Source of the DNA: RGIG7213 sp045544195
GTDB lineage: Bacteria; Bacillota; Clostridia; Oscillospirales; CAG-272
Length of the DNA stretch: 24,667 nucleotides
Direction of reading: 5' to 3'
NCBI GenBank assembly: GCA_045544195.1
Contig: JAZPYO010000057.1
Location: forward strand, 1-24,667
The position numbers and the translations under genes were made by a program. Shown in pieces: positions 1 to 8,620 of this stretch; the stretch's first letter is position 1, and every line of letters starts with the position of its first letter. The notes beneath the pieces were generated by a model that was not told where the DNA came from, did not search any database, and saw nothing but the letters and a program-made list of their open reading frames with translations.

Positions 1-236
1 ATAAAACTTGACACGCTCGTTTTTGGTGGTATACTTAATAGTAGGTGCACATGATCGGGCATCATATGTCCCTCCAGTATTTCTACGTCCTTATATTTGC
101 ATAGAGTCCGGATTATCTCTTGCAGTTCGGCGCGATACTGATTGTATATGATTTTCCTCCTGTACTTCGGTACGAACACTATGTGGTACTTACAAACCCA
201 TTTAGTATGGGATAAACTATTTGTTCGGTTTGCCAT
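1..236 (-). CDS. tnpA: IS200/IS605-family transposase TnpA, 3' part cut off by window edge
   Basis: Reading the minus strand from an ATG at 236 gives about 78 residues beginning MANRTNSLSHTKWVCKYHIV and continuing through VFVPKYRRK to GHMMPDHVHLLL. This is the conserved N-terminal half of Y1 (HUH) single-strand transposases of the IS200/IS605 family. The HVH triad is the metal-binding HUH motif. The C-terminal helix with the catalytic Tyr would lie beyond the left edge, so integrity cannot be judged. The start is supported by an AAAGGAG ribosome site 6 bases upstream. These enzymes cut and paste single-stranded DNA by recognising subterminal hairpins; hairpins of that type lie just upstream (317-374). 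No neighbouring tnpB is visible. Confidence 0.93.
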   Translation of the reverse strand, partial: MANRTNSLSHTKWVCKYHIVFVPKYRRKIIYNQYRAELQEIIRTLCKYKDVEILEGHMMPDHVHLLLSIPPKTSVSSF

Positions 237-316
237 TCTTTCTCCTTTCGTGTTACAATAGACTTGAGAATCTTATTGTACCACATTAGGAGATTTTTTG
301 GTATAACCTTCGTTGC

Positions 317-374
317 CCACCCGCATAGCGGGTGGTTGTCTGTTTCGCGCTTCGCGCTCAACTGCCTAAAGGCA
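317..374. repeat. Hairpin cluster at the upstream end of the IS200-like element
   Basis: Three consecutive perfect mini-palindromes: CCACCCGC-ata-GCGGGTGG (317-335), GCGC-ttc-GCGC (347-357) and TGCC-taaa-GGCA (363-374). IS200/IS605 elements carry hairpins near their ends that TnpA reads as single-stranded DNA, so this is probably the left-end recognition region. The exact element boundary cannot be fixed from one copy. An imperfect TACAATA/TATTGTA hairpin (about 255-280) lies between this cluster and the tnpA start. Confidence 0.6.
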
Positions 375-381
375 TTAATAT

Positions 382-414
382 AAAAGCGGCTATGCTGAAA
401 CGCAAGCCGCTTTT
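382..414 (-). terminator. Intrinsic terminator of the epimerase/L,D-transpeptidase operon
   Basis: AAAAGCGGCT (382-391) pairs perfectly with AGCCGCTTTT (405-414) around a 13-base loop. On the minus strand it lies right behind the epimerase stop at 420 and runs into a T-rich stretch. Confidence 0.8.
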
Positions 415-419
415 GTTTA

Positions 420-1085
420 TTATCTGATGCATTGAGCAAATTTTTCGTAAGCTTCTTTAATAGTCATTTCCTTTGTAAATACGCTTGATGAACCGCAAAC
501 GAACATATCCGCTCCGTGCTTTTTCATTAATGTGCCGTTTTTAAAGCTCACATTACCGTCAACCTGCACATGCAGATCGCAAAAACCGTTTTGTTCGGCT
601 AAAAGCCTCATTGATGATATTTTTTCAAGCGATGAATCAACTAATTTCTGCCCTGCATAACCGGGATATACCGTCATTACAAGGACTCCGAAAAGCTCTG
701 ATAAATACGGGAGCGTTACGGAAACATCGGTATTCGGATTTATTGCAAGAATAGGATTTGCCCCCTTATTCTTGATGTATTCTATGCAAAACGGAATATC
801 ACCGCACGCTTCGTAATGGAAGCTAACGCAGTCGCCGACGGCAATATCAAATCTTTCCAGCTTTTTTTCAGGACGGCTTATCATAAGATGTATGTCCTGC
901 GGTATTGAAGAAAAGGCGTGAAGCGTTTTTATAAGATCAGTGCCTAAGGTGTAGTTCGGAACAAATTCGCCGTCCATAATATCCATATGAAGATAATCTG
1001 CGTGGCAATTTTCCAAGGTGCGTATATCATTTTCCAAGTGAAGCATGTCTGCACACATCACAGACGGACATATCATAGTGTTCAT
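420..1085 (-). CDS. Ribulose-phosphate 3-epimerase family protein (diverged)
   Basis: A 221-residue TIM-barrel protein with the signature positions of pentose/hexulose-phosphate 3-epimerases: ICPSVM at the first strand, HMDIMDGEFVPN (metal His33, catalytic Asp35), HLMI (His66), a VMTVYPGYAGQ phosphate loop and QVDGN (Asp176). Canonical Rpe has VNPGFGGQ and QVDGGI, so this copy is diverged and may use another ketose phosphate such as allulose-6-phosphate; the sequence does not settle this. I chose ATG 1085 over GTG 1097 because AAGGGTGAG sits at the right distance before 1085. The start nearly abuts the stop of the upstream L,D-transpeptidase (1087), so the two are probably co-transcribed and translationally coupled. 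Confidence 0.85.
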   Translation of the reverse strand: MNTMICPSVMCADMLHLENDIRTLENCHADYLHMDIMDGEFVPNYTLGTDLIKTLHAFSSIPQDIHLMISRPEKKLERFDIAVGDCVSFHYEACGDIPFCIEYIKNKGANPILAINPNTDVSVTLPYLSELFGVLVMTVYPGYAGQKLVDSSLEKISSMRLLAEQNGFCDLHVQVDGNVSFKNGTLMKKHGADMFVCGSSSVFTKEMTIKEAYEKFAQCIR

Positions 1086-1086
1086 T

Positions 1087-1689
1087 TCAAGTCTCACCCT
1101 TCGCTATCGCAATGACGGTGTTGCAGTCCATCATTTCCAATGCCTTTATCATATATTCCTCAGGAATTACAACGCAGCCTGCCGATGATGTGGAGTTTGG
1201 TGACGGAACGTGCAGAAATATTGCAGAGCCCTTGCCCGCGACGCTTGGCGAAACATTGTAGTTTATCATTGCGGCGTATTTGTACGAGCTTTGATATTTT
1301 ATAAGATGCTCATATTCGCCCTTGCTGAGCCATTCTTCACCCTTTTCGCTGCCCTTGACGTGTTGATTGTACGTATTTGATGCGCTGTCGCCGTCCCAAT
1401 AATCGTCCTCGTCGATCAGTGTGTACGGCACATTTATTTTACATGGCGGTGTGGTATTTCCAAAGCATTCGCCAATAGTGTAAACACCCTCGGGCGTTTT
1501 TCCGTCGCCTTCAAATTTTTCCTCCGGAGGACAAATACCGCCTCTGCCTATGTATCCGACAGTTTCAAAGCAAAGCTCGTATTTTCCCTCAATAAGCCTA
1601 TATGCGTAAAAACGGCACGACGTTCCGATGTCGCCAATGCATATAAATGCCGTTTTCGCGCCTTTAAGATCAAATCTGTCTGTGTTCAC
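1087..1689 (-). CDS. L,D-transpeptidase (YkuD-type catalytic domain)
   Basis: A 200-residue protein with the YkuD-fold signature: GDGKTPEGVYTI (61-72), which opens the catalytic domain, and LHVPSPNSTSSAGC, where His160 and the S-A-G-C motif ending in Cys172 form the expected catalytic pair. Enzymes of this fold make 3-3 peptidoglycan cross-links or attach proteins to the wall. The start is GTG 1689, preceded by AAGGAGA at good spacing. No signal peptide or membrane anchor is visible, which is unusual for an enzyme that normally acts outside the membrane; it may be exported by other means or act on soluble muropeptides. It precedes the epimerase-like gene in a two-gene operon, divergent from the CotH lipoprotein. 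Confidence 0.85.
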   Translation of the reverse strand: MNTDRFDLKGAKTAFICIGDIGTSCRFYAYRLIEGKYELCFETVGYIGRGGICPPEEKFEGDGKTPEGVYTIGECFGNTTPPCKINVPYTLIDEDDYWDGDSASNTYNQHVKGSEKGEEWLSKGEYEHLIKYQSSYKYAAMINYNVSPSVAGKGSAIFLHVPSPNSTSSAGCVVIPEEYMIKALEMMDCNTVIAIAKGET

Positions 1690-1781
1690 TTCAGTTCTCC
1701 TTTGTAAAGATCTGATAATATTCTACATAAAAGTTTTTTCTGCGGCAGTCTTGCTGTGTAAAATTATCGTTAATTTATCGT

Positions 1782-1835
1782 ATTATAAAAATTTAATAAA
1801 TCACAATAGACTAATTTAACAAATAATGATATTAT
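1782..1835. promoter_or_regulatory. Divergent promoter region between L,D-transpeptidase and CotH lipoprotein
   Basis: AT-rich 190-bp gap. On the plus strand TAGACT (1807-1812), a 17-bp spacer and TGA-TATTAT (1830-1835) form a plausible extended -10 promoter for the CotH gene. On the minus strand TATAAT (1782-1787) with a weak -35 could serve the L,D-transpeptidase operon. Both are motif matches only. Confidence 0.45.
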
Positions 1836-1878
1836 ATTAAGTTGGAAAAAGGTTAATATTTTTCGAAAGGATACTTGT

Positions 1879-3723
1879 GTGAAAACCAGAATTACAGCTT
1901 TATTGCTTGCTTGCCTGATGCTTTTGGCATCATGTGCTTCCGATACGCACGAAAGTACATCTTCCGACCCTTCCATAACGGACGGGGTGGAATCAGCGGC
2001 ACAAACAGAGGAAAAAACGAATTCGGATTCATTGTACGTCAGTCCTGTTTTTTCACTGAAAGGCGGATTTTACAAGGCAAGTGCATCCGTCGAGCTCACT
2101 TTGCCTGAAAATGCTCCGAGCGGCGCTTATATAACTTATACGCTGAACGGAGATGAGCCGTCATCAAAGAGCGAAAAATACAGATCCTCAATAAAGATAA
2201 TTGACGGTGAGGAAAGCACGGTAATACGCGCTGCCTGCTTTGATGAAAAGGGGAAAGCCATCGGCAGAATCAAAACGAATACTTACATAAAGAAACAGGA
2301 CGGCAAAACAAATGCGCCGTATGTAGTATCTATCGTTACCGATAACGAAAATCTCTGGGGAGAACGCGGTATAATAGTTAATTACAATAATTCCGGCAAG
2401 GAGTGGGAGCGTGTATGCCACGTTGAGATATTTTCCGAGGATGGACAAGAGGTGATCTCTCAGGATGCGGGCTTGCGTATATTCGGAGGCTCCTCACGCT
2501 CGCTTGCGCAGAAATCGTTCAGATTGGTTGCGCGCCGCGACGGTTACTACGATGAAACACTGTATAACGGAAACGGTTCATTTGACTATGAATTTTTCCC
2601 TGACAGAAAAATATTAAGCGGCGACGGGAAGGGCGATACTCTTGTGCGATATGACAGGCTCGTGCTTCGCAACGGCGGAAACGATTCTTTGCTTAACGGC
2701 GGTGTTGACGGCGGCAATATAACAACAGCAAGAGATGCGGCGGCAAATCTTCTGGCTATGAAATATGCTCCGAGCGTTGCCTCACAGGCATCGTGCTTTG
2801 TTACGGTGTATCTCAACGGTGAATATTACGGTGTCCTTGATATGAAAGAGGATATCGACGATAACTATGTTTCAAACATCTACGGTATAGCTGATAAGGA
2901 CAATGTGACCGTTGTCAAATCAGAGCTTGATACGAACAGATACTGCACGGGTGACCATTCGGACAATGTTCCCTGCGGAAGATTTTGCGGAGCGTGGTTC
3001 TACTATGAGCTTGATTCAGGCTCACAACAGGCGCTTGACGATTATATCGATCTATGCAAAAGGGTGGTAAACGGAAGCGACCGCGAATACAGCACGCTGT
3101 ATAAGGAGCTTGAAAGCAAAATAGATATTGAAAACTTCATACAGTATACTGCATTCAATCTGTATATATGCAATACCGACTGGGCGCATAACAATCTTAA
3201 GCTCTGGTGCTACAGCGGAAATGACATTAAGGACGGAACGTATGCAGACGGAAAATGGCGTTTTGCAATGCGTGACTGCGATTTTGCATTCGGAAGATAT
3301 AACTCGGACCATATTCTGCCCGAGCTTTATACAAAGGCTGATGCTGATACGTTTGATTTCGTATTGGGTAATTATTACACCGGTAAGTATGTGTATACGG
3401 ACGGATACGCAGACCCGCTTTATCTCAAGGGCTTGCTTGCGTTCTGCCTTAAAAACGATGAATTCAGAAGCGAATTTAAAAAGTATTGTCAAACGCTCGC
3501 ATCCGACGAGGCTGAGAGCTACTTAAAGGACATATTTGCAGAGCAGAAAGCTGTACTTTCGGAGCTTATGCCCGCCCAGATGGAAAGATGGAGCGATCAT
3601 ATCAAAGGCGATTATACGTACAGAACGTGGATAAGGCAAATGGCGTTTATGGAAGAATGGGCTGAAAAAAGAGGCTCAAAATTCCTTTCGTATATGGAAG
3701 CTTCACTTGCTAATTTTGAATAA
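1879..3723 (+). CDS. CotH-family kinase-like lipoprotein with chitobiase-type N-terminal domain
   Basis: A 614-residue exported lipoprotein. Residues 1-19 form a lipoprotein signal (MKTRITALLLACLMLLASC) with lipobox LASC and acylated Cys19. A low-complexity Ser/Thr/Glu linker follows. Residues about 55-137 resemble the chitobiase/hexosaminidase C-terminal beta domain (YTLNGDEPSS). Residues about 195-590 form a CotH domain: LRIFGGSSRSLAQKSF, NGEYYGVLDMKEDIDDNY, CNTDWAHNN and the DCDFAFG acidic motif (467-472). CotH proteins of Bacillus are atypical secreted kinases that phosphorylate spore-coat proteins. In gut Clostridia similar lipoproteins lack a defined substrate. GTG start with GAAAGGA upstream. 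It stands 30 bp ahead of the CofE-like gene and may be co-transcribed with it. Confidence 0.88.
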   Translation: MKTRITALLLACLMLLASCASDTHESTSSDPSITDGVESAAQTEEKTNSDSLYVSPVFSLKGGFYKASASVELTLPENAPSGAYITYTLNGDEPSSKSEKYRSSIKIIDGEESTVIRAACFDEKGKAIGRIKTNTYIKKQDGKTNAPYVVSIVTDNENLWGERGIIVNYNNSGKEWERVCHVEIFSEDGQEVISQDAGLRIFGGSSRSLAQKSFRLVARRDGYYDETLYNGNGSFDYEFFPDRKILSGDGKGDTLVRYDRLVLRNGGNDSLLNGGVDGGNITTARDAAANLLAMKYAPSVASQASCFVTVYLNGEYYGVLDMKEDIDDNYVSNIYGIADKDNVTVVKSELDTNRYCTGDHSDNVPCGRFCGAWFYYELDSGSQQALDDYIDLCKRVVNGSDREYSTLYKELESKIDIENFIQYTAFNLYICNTDWAHNNLKLWCYSGNDIKDGTYADGKWRFAMRDCDFAFGRYNSDHILPELYTKADADTFDFVLGNYYTGKYVYTDGYADPLYLKGLLAFCLKNDEFRSEFKKYCQTLASDEAESYLKDIFAEQKAVLSELMPAQMERWSDHIKGDYTYRTWIRQMAFMEEWAEKRGSKFLSYMEASLANFE

Positions 3724-3752
3724 AATTTATTATATAAAGAGGTATTAAAAAA

Positions 3753-4946
3753 ATGGAAAGACTTACGGGAACAGTATCCAGAGGTGTTCGCGCTCCCATT
3801 ATCAGACAGGGAGACGACATTGCTCATATCGTTGCTCAAAGCGTGCTTGACGCTTCAAAGGCAGAGGGCTTTCCCTTACGCAATATGGACGTTATAGCCG
3901 TTACTGAGGCGGTAGTTGCACGCGCACAGGGAAACTATGCTACTGTTGAGCAGATAGCAAAGGACGTAAAAGCAAAATTCCCCGAAGGACATATCGGTCT
4001 TATATTCCCGATACTTTCAAGAAACCGTTTTGCAATATGCCTTAAGGGTATTGCGATGGGCGCGAAAAAGATCACGCTTATGCTCAGCTATCCTGCTGAC
4101 GAGGTTGGAAACCACCTGTTTGATGAGGATATGCTTGATGAAAAGGGCGTAGATCCGTGGAAGGACGTGCTGACTGAGGAAAAGTACAGAGAGCTTTTCG
4201 GCTATATCAAGCACACGTTTACGGGCGTTGACTACGTTGATTATTACAAAAAGCTCATTGAAAGCTGTGGCTGTGAAGCGGAAATAATTCTTGCAAACGA
4301 TTGCAGAGCAATTCTTCCTTATGCAAAAAACATTCTTGCGTGCGACATCCACAGCAGAGCAAGAACAAAACGCCGTCTGCTCAAAGCGGGCGCTGAAAGC
4401 GTATACTGCCTTGATGAAATACTGAATACATCGGTTGACGGAAGCGGATATAATGCAGATTACGGTCTGCTCGGCTCAAATAAGGCAACGGAAGAAACGG
4501 TAAAGCTCTTCCCCAGAGACTGTATGCCCATAGTTGAGCGGATACAGAAAGAAGTGCAGGAAAAATCAGGTGTACACGTTGAGGTCATGATATACGGCGA
4601 CGGCGCATTCAAGGATCCCGTAGGTAAGATATGGGAGCTTGCAGACCCCGTTGTATCTCCCGCGCATACAGGCGGTCTTATAGGTCAGCCGAATGAAGTA
4701 AAGCTGAAATATCTTGCAGATAATAACTTTGCAGATCTTTCGGGCGATGCTCTTAAAGAGGCTATATCCGATTATATAAGAAAGAAGGATGCAGACCTTG
4801 TAGGTCAGATGGTATCACAGGGTACTACACCCAGACGCCTTACAGATCTTATCGGCTCTCTTTGCGATCTCACGTCGGGAAGCGGTGACAAGGGAACACC
4901 CATAGTTCTCGTTCAGGGCTATTTCGATAACTACACGAATAACTGA
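3753..4946 (+). CDS. Coenzyme F420-0:L-glutamate ligase-like (CofE domain) protein
   Basis: A 397-residue cytoplasmic protein of the F420_ligase family: opening RGVRAPIIRQGDDI, then MDVIAVTEAVVARAQGNY, and a C-terminal VMIYGDGAFKDPVGKIWE block typical of the clostridial branch. CofE adds glutamate to coenzyme F420, but F420 synthesis is not known in most gut Clostridia and no other cof gene is visible, so the true substrate is unknown. The protein is longer than archaeal CofE (about 250 residues). Start ATG 3753 follows an AAGAGG ribosome site. A strong hairpin at 5019-5065 ends the unit. Confidence 0.8.
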   Translation: MERLTGTVSRGVRAPIIRQGDDIAHIVAQSVLDASKAEGFPLRNMDVIAVTEAVVARAQGNYATVEQIAKDVKAKFPEGHIGLIFPILSRNRFAICLKGIAMGAKKITLMLSYPADEVGNHLFDEDMLDEKGVDPWKDVLTEEKYRELFGYIKHTFTGVDYVDYYKKLIESCGCEAEIILANDCRAILPYAKNILACDIHSRARTKRRLLKAGAESVYCLDEILNTSVDGSGYNADYGLLGSNKATEETVKLFPRDCMPIVERIQKEVQEKSGVHVEVMIYGDGAFKDPVGKIWELADPVVSPAHTGGLIGQPNEVKLKYLADNNFADLSGDALKEAISDYIRKKDADLVGQMVSQGTTPRRLTDLIGSLCDLTSGSGDKGTPIVLVQGYFDNYTNN

Positions 4947-5018
4947 AAATAAATATATTGTAAAGACCGATCGTTAAAGATCGTCTGTGCGTGAATAATA
5001 AACGCTTATTGATAAGTT

Positions 5019-5065
5019 AAAAAACCTTCTGCGGCAGATTTAAAATCTACTGCAGAAGGTTTTTA
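5019..5065. terminator. Bidirectional terminator between converging genes
   Basis: AAAAACCTTCTGC pairs with GCAGAAGGTTTTT around an internal AGATTT/AAATCT stem. The A-run and T-run flanks allow termination of both the CofE-like gene (plus) and the surface protein gene (minus). Confidence 0.85.
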
Positions 5066-5125
5066 ATATTTGTTTTTGTTAACGAACGATATGTTTTATA
5101 ACTTTTTTGAAGTTAAACGTGCTTT

Positions 5126-8100
5126 TTACTTTGCGGAAGATCTCTTTTTGCAATACACGGTTGTTGCTACAACGCCTGCACCGCTGACAAAGAGCAGAGC
5201 ACACCACAGCCAAATCATGCTGTTGTCGTCGGTCTGAGGATTGTCAGAAGGTTTATCATCGTCGGAAGAATCGCCGGGAACACCAACATTGTATTCACAA
5301 ACGTCGCACTTGCCGTCCTTGTTATCGTCCTTGTGGGCAGCCTTGCTGTCCTCAATGATAACGCCGCAAGCGGTTACGGTGCATTCCTTCCAATGATTAT
5401 CCTTGTCGGATTTCCAATCGGACTCGGTGTGACCGAGCTTTTCAAGGTTGCCCCAAGCGTCGATGTCGGTAATTTCCTTTGCGCCGAGAGCATCTTCATA
5501 GCACTTGCCGCAGCCTTCGCACTTGTAGTATGCTTCTTTTCCGCCCTCTGTGCAGGAAGGTTCAACCTTTGCAACAGGCTTGATGTCGCAAATATGGGAA
5601 ACAGGAGCATCCTTGTAGGTTGCATTGATTTCAACTGCATTTGCAGGCATTGTGAACTTGCCGTCGGTAACGGTTACGCCGCCGCTGACAACTTCCCACT
5701 TATCGAATACCTTGCCTGCAGGAATAGCAGACTCCTCAACAGTCAAAGTGATCTCAGTACCTGCAACTGCCTTATTTGCGGAAGCAGTACCACCGGTCAC
5801 GGTGATGTCGTATTCGGTAGCAGATTGTGCAGGAGCAGCCTTACCAAGGTAAATCCATACCCTGCAGTAAATGTTCCCGTTGGCTTCGAAGAAATAATAT
5901 CCAGACTGCTCGTTATCTTTTACCAAACTATTCGGTGTATATGTTAATGCCGTGCCGTTATATTTAACAACATACTGGGATGCATCAGGAATTTCGGTGT
6001 AGTCTTCCAAATCCCAAGTAGCGTACAGATAGTAGTTTGTGTCTGCCTCTGCTCTGGTGGGCTGACCGATAAGTACCCCGTTGATTACTGCAACATAAGG
6101 CGTGTTATTAATAAACGTCAGTCCTACAGGGAATACGTTCTTGGCCATAGCTTTGGTAATATTATCACCAACAGTCAGGCTCGGAAGCTTGTTGATGTTT
6201 ATCTCGGTAGGCTGAACTGCAGGAGTCATATCATATTCGCAAACGTCGCACTTGTTGTCGCTGTTGGTATCTTTGTGAGCGTCTTTCTCCACAAGGATTT
6301 CGGTTTCGCAATAACCACAAACTTTCCAGTGATGGGTTTCATCGGTAGTCCAGTCCATTGCCATGTGGATGCCATTGATGGTTTTGCTATCGGTATGAGA
6401 TTCATCGTTCTCACAAGTACGGGTGATTGTAATAGGAGCTTCATTGCAACGAGGCGTGATATAGGAAGGCCACTCACCCCAGTCATGACCGGTTGCATAG
6501 ACTGTGGTGTTCTGATATGCATCGCAAATAGTACAATCGATCTTGCCCACACCGTCTTCTGTACAGGTCGCAGGGTCAACTACTACAGGATGTTCAATAT
6601 CCCAATTGTGAGGAGTTACGTCCTTTCTGCCCTTATCGGAAGCGGTACAAGCGGGATCGGTACATTCTCTCCAGTGATAGAACTCATTGGACTTGTTGAA
6701 GTCGGTGGTGTAGGTATGCTCATGACCGTCGGAAACGACGAACTTGAGGTTGAAGGTGTGTTCCTGACCTGCCAGAGCACCCATACCATATACACGAATG
6801 GTTTCGTTATAAACGCCTGCAGGAAGACCGTCTACCGGATGTACCTGTAATGTGTGGGAAGTACCCTCTTCTATCGCATTAAGATCGTCAGAATAAGGCG
6901 ACAATCTAAATTTTGAAGTGTCGGAAATTTTGTAGTCAAGGTTGATAAAATCGGAGCCGGTATTTTTTACAATAATGTTCTTGTAGGCAACCGACGGATA
7001 ACCAACTTCTACCGTGCCGAAATCCAGATCGTCAAGACTCTTAAACTCGAATGCGTGCAGAGCATCTGCAACGGATACAGTCTGTGTTGCTGTTTTAGTT
7101 ACATCGTCCTCTGTGTAGCTGATAGTAACAGAAGTGTCACCCGTTTTGAGAGTTGCACCATTCTGATATGTTACATCATACTCAGCGGCATCCAGAATCT
7201 TGGAAGAACCGTCGGAGTATTTTGCGGTTACTTCAATCTTGCTCTTATCAAATTCCTGACCGTTAGCATGAGCCATGCTTGCAGCAGACCGGGTGATTTC
7301 AATACCATCCAGAACTGCAGGGGCAGGGTTCACATAAAAGTGATAAACCTCACCAGCGCTGTCTACTGTATGTCCGTTATGCATTAACTTAACGGTAGAA
7401 CGAAGTTCATAAAGACCGGGAGTTTCAAAGGTGAAGTATTCTTCTCCGTTTATGCCGGCAACCTTTACAAAATTGTCTTCTTCATGGGAATACTCTTTCT
7501 CAATACCGGTAACCGTACCAGAGGCAACATCTTGTCTTTCAGTCAAATTTGTCAGCCTATAGCCGGATTCCACTTTGAAACCGCTGGTTGTGTTTCCTTT
7601 AAATTGCTCGTTTATGCCGTTCTTTAATAAGAAGTCGAGCATAGAAAGTTCCGGGAAGAAATAATAATCGATGGAGTCACCAACTGTATATTCGGTTGAT
7701 GACAAACCACTTTCTTTAAGCCAAATATGAGACCTTAAATCAGAAAAAGCGGTAATTCCATCATCCTCGATATATTGATATTTCTGTGCCAATTTTTCAT
7801 TGGTATGTTCCTCGAATATCGGAAACTGACCATAGCGTGTATTCAAGAACAAGTCAACCGTTTCGGTAAACTGCACCTGAGTGACAGTCGTATAATCCTC
7901 ACCATGAGTGAACAGCGGACCACCATTTGTCGGAGTGTCGTAATTGATAATAATAAGGTTATCGGCATAAGTTACAACCTCAGAACCCTGAGGCCAATTA
8001 ATGAAATAATACTTGTTCATTATTTCTTTGGTATAAAGAATACCCGGTTGCGCGCCAGGTACTCCTCTGAGGTTAAGCTCAATGTCACTGCCCCATTGTC

Positions 8101-8620
8101 CGGTTCCCTGATGGACAATCTGCTTCGTTCTTAAAGTTGCTCCTTCTGCAAAAATGATGTCGAGGCTGGAACCATAAACTTTTTCCTTGTCGGTTGTGAG
8201 CGCACGAACAAAACCCACTTTGCAATCGCCATGTACAGAAACCTGGAAAGAAACGCTATTAGCGGGGTCTGCAGCGGGTTTCATATCATACATAAAGTCG
8301 ATATAACCGTCAAAAACATCGTAATCGTACAAGTGCAAAACAATATAGTATTGCATACGGTTTTCATTATCCTGTTTAGATAACTTCAGTTCCCAGTGGC
8401 CCGGATTGGACATTTTTGAAAAGCTTGTGCTTTCGGAACTTGCAATGATTTCATGGCCGATTCGCAAATCAACTTCCATTACTTCAAGCAGCTCTTCATC
8501 GGTGATAGTTTCGATTTCACCAATGTACGCATGAGCGGTCATCAGTGATCCGGGAATCAACCCGACCACAAGGATCAGACTGAGCATCAAGCTTAACAGT
8601 CTTTTTGTGTTTTTCTTCAT
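5126..8620 (-). CDS. Large secreted, wall-anchored surface protein (Ig-like and His/Cys modules), probably phase-variable
   Basis: A 1164-residue protein. Residues 1-31 are a signal peptide ending AHA. Residues 32-435 are a unique region. About 436-517 is a bacterial Ig-like domain (LDGIEITRSA... KYSDGSSK). About 522-630 is a beta domain of the 'choice-of-anchor' or ASH type (LDFGTVEVG). From about 633 run His/Cys modules with CxxC pairs and the twice-seen motif HKDxNxDxKCDVCEY (near 781 and 1095), which is Asp/Asn-rich like a calcium loop. About 936-1005 is an InlB B-repeat-like domain (VFDKWEVVSG). The C-terminus has NPQTD (1127-1131), a hydrophobic segment (1134-1155) and KKRSSAK; it looks like a degenerate LPXTG sortase signal, since related proteins carry PQTGD. 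Start ATG 8620 follows GGAGGAAAAG; an upstream in-frame ATG at 8707 lacks a signal-peptide context. Its only strong upstream promoter lies in the invertible segment 9028-9304 and currently points away. Confidence 0.85.
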   Translation of the reverse strand: MKKNTKRLLSLMLSLILVVGLIPGSLMTAHAYIGEIETITDEELLEVMEVDLRIGHEIIASSESTSFSKMSNPGHWELKLSKQDNENRMQYYIVLHLYDYDVFDGYIDFMYDMKPAADPANSVSFQVSVHGDCKVGFVRALTTDKEKVYGSSLDIIFAEGATLRTKQIVHQGTGQWGSDIELNLRGVPGAQPGILYTKEIMNKYYFINWPQGSEVVTYADNLIIINYDTPTNGGPLFTHGEDYTTVTQVQFTETVDLFLNTRYGQFPIFEEHTNEKLAQKYQYIEDDGITAFSDLRSHIWLKESGLSSTEYTVGDSIDYYFFPELSMLDFLLKNGINEQFKGNTTSGFKVESGYRLTNLTERQDVASGTVTGIEKEYSHEEDNFVKVAGINGEEYFTFETPGLYELRSTVKLMHNGHTVDSAGEVYHFYVNPAPAVLDGIEITRSAASMAHANGQEFDKSKIEVTAKYSDGSSKILDAAEYDVTYQNGATLKTGDTSVTISYTEDDVTKTATQTVSVADALHAFEFKSLDDLDFGTVEVGYPSVAYKNIIVKNTGSDFINLDYKISDTSKFRLSPYSDDLNAIEEGTSHTLQVHPVDGLPAGVYNETIRVYGMGALAGQEHTFNLKFVVSDGHEHTYTTDFNKSNEFYHWRECTDPACTASDKGRKDVTPHNWDIEHPVVVDPATCTEDGVGKIDCTICDAYQNTTVYATGHDWGEWPSYITPRCNEAPITITRTCENDESHTDSKTINGIHMAMDWTTDETHHWKVCGYCETEILVEKDAHKDTNSDNKCDVCEYDMTPAVQPTEININKLPSLTVGDNITKAMAKNVFPVGLTFINNTPYVAVINGVLIGQPTRAEADTNYYLYATWDLEDYTEIPDASQYVVKYNGTALTYTPNSLVKDNEQSGYYFFEANGNIYCRVWIYLGKAAPAQSATEYDITVTGGTASANKAVAGTEITLTVEESAIPAGKVFDKWEVVSGGVTVTDGKFTMPANAVEINATYKDAPVSHICDIKPVAKVEPSCTEGGKEAYYKCEGCGKCYEDALGAKEITDIDAWGNLEKLGHTESDWKSDKDNHWKECTVTACGVIIEDSKAAHKDDNKDGKCDVCEYNVGVPGDSSDDDKPSDNPQTDDNSMIWLWCALLFVSGAGVVATTVYCKKRSSAK

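Noticed and set aside
179..439. 86-residue minus-strand ORF over the transposase start
   Set aside because: It is the wrong frame of the tnpA 5' end and crosses the terminator; the real frame begins at 236 with a ribosome site.
5333..8134. Plus-strand ORFs opposite the surface protein gene
   Set aside because: They mirror the codon pattern of the minus-strand gene, have no ribosome sites and no recognisable domains.
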